A stretch of 64,000 nt of DNA, taken from contig JAYKAV010000300.1 in NCBI GenBank assembly GCA_035582835.1, positions 1,274,907 to 1,338,906 on the forward strand, read 5' to 3'. The stretch's first letter is position 1; each line of letters begins with the position of its first letter. Both the position numbers and the translations under genes were made by a program. The notes under the pieces are model-generated. The model was not told the origin of the DNA. It searched no databases and saw only the letters and a list, made by a program, of their open reading frames with translations. Of this stretch, positions 11,723-20,900 are shown one piece after another. The stretch is from Phoebastria nigripes. Lineage: Eukaryota; Chordata; Aves; Procellariiformes; Diomedeidae.

Positions 11723-14700
11723 AAGAACATACAAAACGTTTTCAACAGAAGACAAGACTTTGTGTAATGCTCCTCCGTGTTCACAATCTTTTTCTTCACC
11801 ACATCAGGATGGCAATACCAACATAAAAGCTCAAAGTCCTTAATAAATGGACAAGTACAAGTCAAAGCCCAGTCCTACATAACTAATGAGAATTGTCAGT
11901 AAAATGTTTAATCAATGAAACGGAGGAACTTAAAAGGAAACTCATGAGTTCTCAAATACACTCCCTGCTATAACTGGTCGCACACCATCCCCTGCAGAGC
12001 ACATAACCACTTCTATAATGTTCTTGAGCTATCAGGAAAGCAGCTAGATTTCTGCTAAGTCGTGACAGAAGGCTCCTTCATATGTGCTGCTCCCCTTAAA
12101 TGATCATGCCTACATGAAGTTTCTTGGCATACAATCTGATTAGGAAAAAAAATTACCAGATCCAACTCAAGCTACATCAGAAATGTGGAACAGATGTGAT
12201 TTGTAACCACGTAATAGGGAACACAGTGCAAAGCCAAGCAGATATTAGGGAGAATAACTTGATTCACACTGTTCTTCAAACAAACAAACAGACCCACCCA
12301 CCTCCTTACCCTAACCATCTTTTGTATGGGTACAGAGACTCCTGAGTGACAGACAGTGCAAGCAAAGATAGAAGATGGCAAAAGCTTTGCTTTTATTCCT
12401 GCAGAACAGAGGTAGCATAATCCACATGAGCTACTGCTAGGGTTTCCCTTTACCTGGCTTCAAACCTGACAGGAGCTTGCTGATGCCAATTCAACTGCAA
12501 CAATAAGAATTACAATAGAGACAGTTTTTGAGTGATCAAGTCCAGATGTATTATTTATCAAGTGGGTACATCCTAGGTGGACTTACCCATATGGAGAAAA
12601 CCTTATCTTCTACTACTGATATGCATGTGAATGTGCTTTTATAAATATACATCCATAGNCATGTTTTATTTTTCAGTCTAAGTAAAATTTCCTTCCTCAC
12701 ATGTAGATTACTATTAAGCATAGATGTGGAACAAGCTTTATTCCATTTAAATCTATCACCTGTTTTATCTCCTCCGCTGATTTTTCTTTCACCATCTCAA
12801 CATTAAGAATCGAATTAAGCGTCTGCAAGAGAAAACATAAGGAATTTGGCATGATGACAGTTCTCTGATTCAAGTGAGAATCCAGAATGAATGGATGCAA
12901 TTACAGAGAACAAAATCAAGCCAGAGGAACTTAATCCAATTTACAATGTGATTTACTCCTCTGAATTGCCAAAGAAACTAGTAAGTCATAAAAGTAACAC
13001 ACCAAGAAGCGGATTCACACACTGAGGCAGAATAGAAGAGATTCTGTCAGGACACAGAACACACTTTGCTCCAGTTCTGCAGGTCTCTACTGAAGCTGCA
13101 AGAGGAGCTGCAGCCTTTCCCCTTCAACCATCTCAGACACATGCTCTGTTGGCAGATTTACACAGAAAGTTTGCCAAAATACAAGAATGTGAAAGAATAA
13201 AACCATTCTCTTGTCCCTCTGCTGGCTGATCTTTGGAAATATATTTACATGCTGTAAAGGCAGCTTAACCCTTTCAATTTATTAGTCAGCATTCAGCACA
13301 GATCCCCTAACTAGTAGGAACTTCCAGGATGTCAAGAAAGAAAGGACTGGATAATAAAGAACCAGACTGCTGGGAGTTTTAAGACTTGAACGTGATCCCA
13401 ATAGTAAACGAGTATCTTATACTCAAGTGCAGCATAAGGAACATTAGTTTTATTTCAAGAACCTCTTGGCTCAAGCACTGATGGTAGCAATACAAGTTAA
13501 TCTACATCCTCGATTTGCCAGCAAGTCCTCTCCTAACACTAAGGTTCATTTCCCTTACCTTATCTTTTGTGAAACCTCCCTTTGATGTCTTTGTGCCCGA
13601 GCCTTCTGCCTAGAAGAAAACATTCTTCTTTAGTTTTTATAGCTGATGCTTTAATACCATTTATTTGCCTTCCCTGCCACGCGTAACATGCCTGCTGACA
13701 AGATCTCCTGAGTATGAGCTCAAATTTAAGATACTTAGAGATTGCTGCAGTGCATTTTATTAAAATAAAATATTGATTAGGAGAATAAGATGAGCAACTT
13801 AACGTGAATTATGAATTTCAAGATCAGAAAGGATTAAAGCAAACCATTATGCATTTTGGATCCAATATTATTGAACAGCTTGCTTTCATTCACTACAAAA
13901 TAATAAATGCAAGATCATGTCACTCCATCTGGCCAAACTAATCTGGAACTAATTAAACATTTAAATAAGGCCTCAAGCACAGAATTTACAGCTTAAAAAA
14001 TAGCAAATAATATGCTGGAATACAGAACAATATTTTTAGCTGCCAGAGTGTGAAATTCTGGGGCTCCTTACTAACAGGAACGCTGTATGTTTGTAGCATT
14101 ATGCTGATCCTATATAAATGACATTATAGATAGCTTTAATATATGTGAATCACAAAGAAAATTGGCCTTGCCTTTTCCTCCATGCATCTGATAAATTCTC
14201 CTTGATTGGAATATCCCACGGGCTGCTTTTTCACTTCATTTCTTTTTTCCATACGGGATTCAAACACATCTGGACTGGATCTGAATCGGAAAAGGGACTA
14301 TTAACAGTCCTGGCTGATTAACACCATTTGGCCTTTTAAAATGTTTACTGTGGCACTGATTCACGTTCTTAACTTAAAATTTTAACTTCTTGTTAGTAAA
14401 ACAATCTCTTATCAAGCTGATCACGTCGGGAGATGACTCTCTGACTTGGTGGCAACAACATAGGTGAATTTCAAGAAACTAATCCATTTTCTCATAGGGG
14501 CACAAAGCTAAAAACGACCTCCCTCCTCCCCCAAAAACACAGCTCCCCAAGCACCCCCTCTCCCCAAAAACCGCACCCCACCCCCCACCCCCCCCCGCAC
14601 CTCCGCAGCTCCTGGATCTTGTGTCGGTACTTCCCGTAGAAGGGGTTCTCCTCCAGCGCCGCCTCGCCGGACCCCGGTCCCGGCCCCGCCACCTCCCGGC

Positions 14701-14791
14701 ACGGCGGGGCCAGCAGCCCCAGCGGGCGGAGAGCGGCGCGGCTCCGCAGGGCCGCCCCCAGCCCCCAGGCCTGCAGCAGCGGCCCCGCCAT
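5414..14791 (-). CDS. ATPAF1: ATPAF1, mitochondrial ATP synthase F1 assembly factor 1 (whole coding span, 9 exons)
   Basis: The product is the ATP11-family chaperone, which in known members holds the F1 beta subunit in the mitochondrial matrix until the alpha3beta3 hexamer forms. Nine exons (14601-14791, 14172-14280, 13559-13609, 12760-12822, 11277-11327, 9414-9461, 7266-7361, 6567-6674, 5414-5608) join without a frame break into 303 codons; the human protein has about 328. The N-terminus is rich in Ala, Leu and Arg with no acid for about 30 residues, as in a matrix targeting presequence. Family landmarks include [42 protein letters not shown] and [10 protein letters not shown]. The start codon sits in GCCATGG, a strong context. 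Intron 2 uses a GC donor. The gene follows EFCAB14 on the same strand, about 115 bases beyond its last poly(A) signal. Confidence 0.97.
6567..6674 (-). CDS. ATPAF1: ATPAF1 coding exon 8
   Basis: Thirty-six codons including [20 protein letters not shown] and TAEMDSKFL. Acceptor TTCAG, donor GTAAGA, phase 0. Confidence 0.97.
7266..7361 (-). CDS. ATPAF1: ATPAF1 coding exon 7
   Basis: Thirty-two codons including [18 protein letters not shown] and [13 protein letters not shown], the most conserved part of the fold. Acceptor CTGCAG, donor GTGAGT, phase 0. Confidence 0.97.
9193..9215. repeat. 10-bp palindromic repeat in ATPAF1 intron 6
   Basis: ATCTAGATAT and its reverse complement are separated by CTG. 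This is a short perfect hairpin in AT-rich intron sequence, with no assigned role. Confidence 0.7.
9414..9461 (-). CDS. ATPAF1: ATPAF1 coding exon 6 (16-codon mini-exon)
   Basis: Sixteen codons, [16 protein letters not shown], matching the human exon of the same length. Acceptor CCAAAG with a poor pyrimidine tract; donor GTATGT. It is too short to appear as an independent reading frame. Confidence 0.93.
11277..11327 (-). CDS. ATPAF1: ATPAF1 coding exon 5
   Basis: Seventeen codons, [17 protein letters not shown], nearly identical to human. Acceptor CTACAG, donor GTAAGT, phase 0. Confidence 0.96.
11671..11718. repeat. Poly(T)/poly(A) tract in ATPAF1 intron 4
   Basis: Almost uninterrupted T on the plus strand, with one N at 11682. 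Read on the minus strand it is a poly(A) preceded by an open stretch of about 55 codons (see findings). A simple homopolymer is the default reading. Confidence 0.8.
12760..12822 (-). CDS. ATPAF1: ATPAF1 coding exon 4
   Basis: Twenty-one codons containing [19 protein letters not shown] then KQ, a family signature. Phase 0 at both ends. Acceptor TTGCAG, donor GTGATA. Confidence 0.95.
13559..13609 (-). CDS. ATPAF1: ATPAF1 coding exon 3
   Basis: Seventeen codons, [17 protein letters not shown], phase 0 at both ends. FTKDK is conserved with human. Acceptor CTAG, donor GTAAGG. Confidence 0.93.
14172..14280 (-). CDS. ATPAF1: ATPAF1 coding exon 2, GC donor
   Basis: Encodes [36 protein letters not shown] and the shared Arg codon at the junction. 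The acceptor is ATTCAG. The exon ends AAAAG and the intron begins GCAAGG, so this is a GC-AG intron; no GT is in place. Confidence 0.93.
14546..14600 (-). promoter_or_regulatory. ATPAF1: G-run cluster just inside ATPAF1 intron 1
   Basis: From the donor onward the minus strand carries G-runs of about 9, 6, 4, 4 and 5. This satisfies the usual G-quadruplex pattern and resembles intronic G-runs that bind hnRNP H/F near weak donors. Confidence 0.5.
14601..14791 (-). CDS. ATPAF1: ATPAF1 coding exon 1
   Basis: Codons 1-63 plus two bases: the presequence and the start of the mature protein ([16 protein letters not shown]). The donor is GTGCGG, followed at once by long G-runs. GC content is very high. 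Confidence 0.95.
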
Positions 14792-14864
14792 GGCGCCCGG
14801 TCCGTCCCGGTCCGTCCGCCGCAGCGCTCCGCCCGCCGCGCCGCCCCGCCCCGCCGTTCCGCCC

Positions 14865-14870
14865 CCGGAA
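14865..14870 (+). promoter_or_regulatory. ATPAF1: Possible ETS/GABP (NRF-2) motif
   Basis: CCGGAA lies about 75 bases upstream of the ATPAF1 start codon. GABP sites are common in promoters of nuclear genes for mitochondrial proteins. The motif is short, so chance occurrence is possible. Confidence 0.35.
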
Positions 14871-14904
14871 TGAAACGGCCGGAGACGCACACTGAAAATG
14901 AACT

Positions 14905-14910
14905 TTTATT
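14905..14910 (-). terminator. EFCAB14: Candidate distal EFCAB14 poly(A) signal
   Basis: The minus strand reads AATAAA, followed by GTTCATTTTC and a G/T-rich stretch (CAGTGTGCGTC). It is 2.86 kb beyond the EFCAB14 stop. Cleavage would fall near 14885, inside the ATPAF1 promoter. Confidence 0.5.
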
Positions 14911-17765
14911 TAGATAAATTAAAAGTCGCGTTACATGGTAAAAGGCGTGGAGTGCCGTAGCTCAAACCCAGCGGAGCAGAGAAGCGCCATGCACGCCCAG
15001 CACGGTGCAGCTCCGCTCCTTGTACAGGTCAGTAACTGAACTGAAAGATACACAGTGGTCCCTACACGGGAGTCACCCAAAAAACACAGATACAGCCTGA
15101 AAACGAACCCAAGAATCACAGCATAACAGCAAGTATCAGCTACAGCCCCAGCTGCCGCTCGCAGACCTGTCAACTCTCACTGTTTGATGTGATTTCAGGC
15201 ATCGCTTCTTTTCCTCTAGGACTCACTGCCCGCAGAAGCGTGCGACCTCCTCGGGCTGTCAGCTGCCCCTCCGGAAGCCCGCGGTCCATCGGCATGGGCT
15301 ACAGCAGAGCGCAGATCCAGACAAGTGTATTTACTACGCCTGTGGCTTTTATGCCCTCTACCATCTGCAGTGTGATTAAAACACGGGGAAGGAAGCCTGC
15401 CAACACCCGGCATCGGGGCTTCGGAAAGCATGCAAGATGGAGACCAGCAGCGTAGCAGAACACTTGCACAGACGGGAGCGGCTGGCTGGGGACAGGTGCT
15501 CCCAGCCTGCAGCACACCGCTACCGGCTACCCTAGGCCAAACAAAAGCGACCACTGTACTCAGGGATGATCGGATTTTGTTAAATTGATAGCACAAGTCC
15601 ATCCTACAACAGCAGTGACTACAGCAATTAGCGATCCACTATGCTCTTGACATGCAAATTAAGCAGCACCACTGGACAGCTGTGCCCTACTGCCAATTAC
15701 TGACCAGCTCGGCTCCTTGGCCGCAGGCAGAGGACACGGGCGGCTGGAGCGGCACACGCTGTCTCTAGCTGACAGTTTCACTATTGCTGTTGATGAGCCT
15801 TCTAAAAGTAAAGCAGACTGCAACAAAACAAAACACTAATAGATTCACAAGGCAATACAATAATCCCTTAAATTTTAAGGTAAGTTAAATTCCGTACAAA
15901 TCAAACGTCCAAAAATATTTTGCAAACTCTGGCATATGGCTATGATACAGTATGTACAAATAAAATACCAGAATGGTTACATTTTATTGCTAGTTTTTTT
16001 TATTTGGTTAAGGAATTATACAGTAGCGTATAAAAGGGTGTGGGAAGTGGCAAGAAGCAAGTGTTGGCTTCTTGTCCTCTCAAAAGCCAAGGTTGGTTGG
16101 TTTTGTTTTGTTTTTAAATACTGTATTTTCAAATGTCACATCAAAAGCCTCTCCATATTGGGTCACATCTGCATTACCCAAACAGGATAGAAGAGCAACA
16201 GTGAAAGAAGCCTAGGCAATGGGTAACAGGGTTCCATTTTGTACACTCCTTCACTGATTCATACTCCAGAATGCAATTATTCATAAAACATCCAGTCTAA
16301 AGCTATATAAAAGTCAACAATTATGAATCGACTTCCACATAAACTGATGTTTCAGCGAGGTGGGCAACTTCAATTCACTAATCATGCAAAAAAACTCCCA
16401 ACAAGATCAGTAGTGTTTGTGAGCAAAATCATTCGACTTGGCCCTGATCTAGCCTGCAAGAGAATCCCTTCTGCAAAATTCATTTTCTGTGTTCCAGAAA
16501 CACTCTGGAATAGTGTTTGGATCCACTAGTATAAACAAACCCTTAAGTTCCTCTATAGTAAGGAAACCTCACTTACAAAGCACGCGTCAGTAGAGAACGC
16601 CAATGTGATTGCATGCTCCTATCCTGCTTTTTACATCCTTCTGTTGGCAAGAACACAAAAGGTAAAGGTACCAAGAAGTGATCATGTTCACATTAGTCAG
16701 GAAACAGCCCACAGGTCTGCTCTGGGCTTTCCCCACCTGCTCACGCTCCTAGTGACCAGGCGCTTTACTCAGGGCACTTCAGAGTGACCCCAACAACAGT
16801 GGATGGAAGAAACCAGCAGCACCAGCAACCCTGTTCAAAAGATCTCCAGGCACCAGTCAGCGAGACCNTCAGCACACCGCTGATCATACCCAAGGCATGA
16901 ACTATTCAGCTGCTACTCAGCAGGCTGCATTGGAGACTTTTACCTCTTAAAGCATCTGTTAAAGTTCTTCAATAGCTTTCTTTTTTAAAAAAATAGATAG
17001 GCTCATCTCGCAAAATAATCTGGACGCAATACAGCAAAGCTAAAAGAATGCTGAAGTGAAAACCCAAGCACCTGGCAGATAATTGCTCCTGTAGGCTCAT
17101 GATATAAAAACACTTTCAACTCTTCCCTCTAAAAATAAATCCTGCTATAGATGGGCATGATTTACCACTCCTGCTTTCCTCTGAGTGAGTCCAAACTCAT
17201 TCATGGATATACTCAGTCAAAATTAGAAATTTAGCTGAAGCTCTTAACCACCCCTTTTCGGCTCAGTCTCTCATCATAAACAGCTTACTACCAACACAGC
17301 CCCTGACACAAACTTCCCCTTAAATATGCATAATTTACTCTATCTCAAATACTTGCAAGCAGAAGAAGCCTATCTTTACAAGACAGATTTCTTTCTGCTC
17401 TACATAAAGTGCAGCTCTAATTTAAGGCAAATTTCAGTGAAATATAAAACCATAGTTTTATTTTATATGTACACATTTTAAATTAAAAACAAGAACTCCC
17501 TTGAAAAGGAAAGAAAGAGGAAAATGTTTCCAAGTTTGGGAATTTTCTGGATTTTAACACAGTCCCAGTATTATGTCCTATCAACATATAAATTTGTAAA
17601 TTTCTTTTCAATAAATGCAAACAAAAAAAGAGGTGGCAATGTGTACAGTAATTTAGCTCCAAAGACCAGTAAAACACCGGGAAAGTGCAGACGTAGTTTT
17701 TCATGTCCCGTAGTTTCCTTTAGCTACAGTAGCATCCATCAATATCACATTTCTAAATATATATC
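14911..17765 (-). other. EFCAB14: Probable EFCAB14 3' UTR
   Basis: This 2.9-kb stretch lies between the EFCAB14 stop and the last AATAAA before ATPAF1. No coding exon or recognised repeat is seen. Human EFCAB14 also has a multi-kilobase 3' UTR, so this assignment is likely. In human, TEX38 lies between these two genes, but no trace of it is recognisable here. Confidence 0.5.
17457..17462 (-). terminator. EFCAB14: Candidate proximal EFCAB14 poly(A) signal
   Basis: AATAAA on the minus strand, about 305 bases beyond the stop codon. Use of this site would give a short 3' UTR as an alternative to the distal signal at 14905. Confidence 0.4.
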
Positions 17766-17941
17766 CTATACACCTAAAGCTAATCTCAGTTCTTGTAATG
17801 AGTATTTCTCATCTCCATCTGTGTCAAATTTCTTAAAGCTCTGTGACTCTTGGGCTGTAGAGCCAAGCAGCTTTTGAAGATCTTCGTATGATAGTTCTCC
17901 ATCAGCACCTTCAGTTGCTTTTTCAAACAAATTCTGAAGAT
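17766..17941 (-). CDS. EFCAB14: EFCAB14 coding exon 11 (EF-hands and stop)
   Basis: Residues 429-486 and TAG stop at 17766-17768. The first EF-hand (LFEKATEGADGELSYEDL) lacks a standard first ligand. The second loop, D468 to E479, is canonical. The end LRLALGV matches human LRVALGI. Confidence 0.97.
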
Positions 17942-20900
17942 CTGCAAAGAGAAAAGGATTTAAAAGTAGCTCCTTTAAGTACACAGGAATATCCTATAAG
18001 CTGCTCTTCCAGTTTTACTGCACTGTGTCTTACTACCTAGTAATCAAATAAAGCAGACCCAAGTATGTAGCTTGCCTTCTGCGTTGTTGCAAGCTGTCAG
18101 TAACAGTTTAGGAAAAAAAAAAAAAAGCATGAACATTTCTAGATTAAATTACATTAAATCTGAAAAAAATAATCCCTATTTCTGGCCACGACTAATAGCC
18201 CATTCTACAACCACTAACTGCATACAGATGAAGTTATCCTCCACAAAAGCAAGCTCTGAATGACTGTTGCTATACCAACAGCACAGATGATATAAAAGGA
18301 AAAGTGTCTATTCATTTCCTGATGCAAAGCACTGCCCTTTCAGTAGCTGAAGAGACTGAACAGCAAGATCCAGAAACCATTCATCTGATCAGGCAGCATT
18401 CTCTTAAAAAAATAAAGAAAAGAAAAAACCCCAAAACATACACACTCACACCTACTTCTTTTTCCTTCAGCACCCTAATTCTGCCCTTGACTTCTCTCTC
18501 TCAATCTCTGGGGCACTTGGTATGAAATTTTGGCACTCAAAACATTACCATTCACATATAATGCACACCCCTGTTTAAATCCCAGTTTCTTTTTTTTTTT
18601 TACATGCGAGTCTTTTCTTTTAGTTTGTTTTTTTTTGTTGTTGTTGTTTTTTAATCTTGTTTTTTTTTTAAAGTCCATAGTTCTCAAGCTTTTAAAATTG
18701 ACCTCATTTCTCCCATAATGCCTAGACACACTACCATAATTCCAGTTATACTTATCGTCTCCTAAACATTTACATGAAATATTCAGAAAAAGAAAAGGTC
18801 AGCCTACAAAGGACATACCTTCAATGCTGGAAATTCCTGGTAAGGACAGATGTCTCAGCTGTCCATTACCCTCTGTGTTGTCATCAGCTGACCTTGAAGC
18901 CAGCCTTGAAAGGTCTGTGGGCTTTGCTGTAGTACTCAGACTACTTTCAACTGTTACAAAACAATTTCTATTAGTCTTACTAATTCCACAGAATTACAGT
19001 TAGCAGAAACAAACAAAAAATCCGATAAATGAACTAATTTTTTTTTTTTTTTGCATCACAGATGCTGTATGGGATAAGAATGCTGTAAAATCATTTCAGA
19101 ATACAGCAGCGTTGTCCCTTTTTACCAATAACCGGAAGAACAGAAGGAAGGAAATTTTTTTTGGACAGTTATACAGCTTTAATCTTTCATGCTGTACTAG
19201 GACATGTGTATTTGTAAACCCCATACAAAGAATGACTTGGAAGGGCTTTCCACTTCCCAGTCTGAAAGTGCTGAACAAGCTTCATTAAGCAAATTACATC
19301 TGCCCAACCGGGGTTGTTTTCACCTTGTCAATACAGGTATCTATCTTCCCCAACAGCAAGACCTAAACTTCCAAGTTGCTGATTAGCAAATTAACAACAA
19401 GCACAGTTCTATTGTAATGAAGTATTTCAAATCTCATCTTCAGCACTACCTGAATACATACAGCAAAAGTGTAGAACTGAGACAAGTCAGCAGNGATGCA
19501 GACCTTTCCTCTACATTACACTTAGGTTTTGAAAAAGCAAAAATAGATGTTACTGGGTATAAATTTCTACAAGTTAATCGCTGTATGACTTCAAATACAG
19601 ATACTGATGCATGTGAATCCTGCTATACACATGGAAAGTCACCTTCAAAATTCTGTAGTCTTATATATCTTTTTCTGTTTTAGAACCATCAAGTTTCCTA
19701 ACACTTTAACTGAAATAATCTTCACCAAAAATCTTAAGGAACAGTCTAAATTATCCACCTTCATTAGTTATTCTTTGAATTACACAGGGAACCTTCAGGT
19801 TTATGGATTACTGTTATACGACATTCTTACCATTCTTTGATGTCTCAATGGGTCTGTCATTTTCCGGCTTGCCTGTGAGAGCACTGATCATCTGAAGCTT
19901 CTCTCTTAGTTTTGATACCTGAGAATCTCTAGTTTCTGTTTCCTGCATATGTAGAAAAAAAATTTCTTAAAAAGCACCCCTTCAGCAGATGGAGAAGATC
20001 AGGAAAAGAAGTAATTTAAAATATGTAAGTACTTTTGAGTGACTTGGAGGTCTCCAGGCTGATCAAGTTTAAAATTATTAAAAAAAAAAAAAAAAAACTA
20101 TGGAAAGATGCAAGGAATAAATTCACATGGTCTGTAAGAAAACAATAGAATCAGTACCTCAACCTGAAAAGTAGGCAACTATTTTGCCGACACTGATTTC
20201 AAAAGAATCTGACATTTAATTTCCGTATTTCTTATATAAATGAGCAAGACTGTGAAAAAATCATAATATAAAACAGTCAAACATACTCGGAGAGAACATT
20301 TATACATTAATTGAATTGCATAATTGTTTTAAATGTTTGTCTGCAGTACTGACTACCTTAGTGCTGGAGTCACTATATCCCTGTCAAAATAAAGCCACCA
20401 CATTTTTTAATCTGGAGCTCCTTTGCTCTTTTTATGAGCAGGTTCCAGATGACAGGTTGAGTTTACATCAATCTAAGCCTAGAACTGACATCGTAGCCCG
20501 TTCACTCACCTGCCTTCTTTCCAGAAGATGGAAACTAACCTCAGCAGCAACGCCTCTTATCCCCAGCCCACAATGTGGCCATTCAGTTTGTCTGTTAAAC
20601 TCGCTCACAGCCAGTCATGAGATCATTACTGAGAGGCGGCTTTCAGCAATTCCTAGACTCCACTAGTGCAAATTTTCTCTAAGTCAACCCAACAAAGTTT
20701 TTATACCTGGATAAATGCCATAACCCCCTTTGCAGTGTGAACCCACAATAGCTGGGCTAGCTTTGCTGAGAGCATGGCAATGGGTACGCAAATGAGCTGG
20801 CTGCCAGAGTCCCCTGTTCCACTGGACCATGGTCTGAACCTCCCAAGATTCTTTCAGCTGCACAGAAGGATATTACAGCAGCTCTGCTATGCTATCCCAT

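Larger units (their letters stand above)
14580..14880. promoter_or_regulatory. ATPAF1: CpG-rich ATPAF1 promoter and first exon
   Basis: Dense CpG spans exon 1 and about 90 bases upstream. An ETS-type CCGGAA lies at 14865-14870 and GC boxes fill 14820-14860. No TATA box is seen. This fits a housekeeping gene for a mitochondrial protein. Confidence 0.65.

Noticed and set aside
13559..14280. A missing segment or frameshift in ATPAF1, suggested by the GC donor
   Set aside because: Lengths of exons 1-3 sum to whole codons with the GC junction, and the joined protein aligns to human on both sides, so the gene is intact.
14479..14892. Two longer minus-strand frames overlapping ATPAF1 exon 1
   Set aside because: One is out of frame. 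The other is the correct frame read through the donor into a G-rich intron; the protein matches the family only for residues 1-63.
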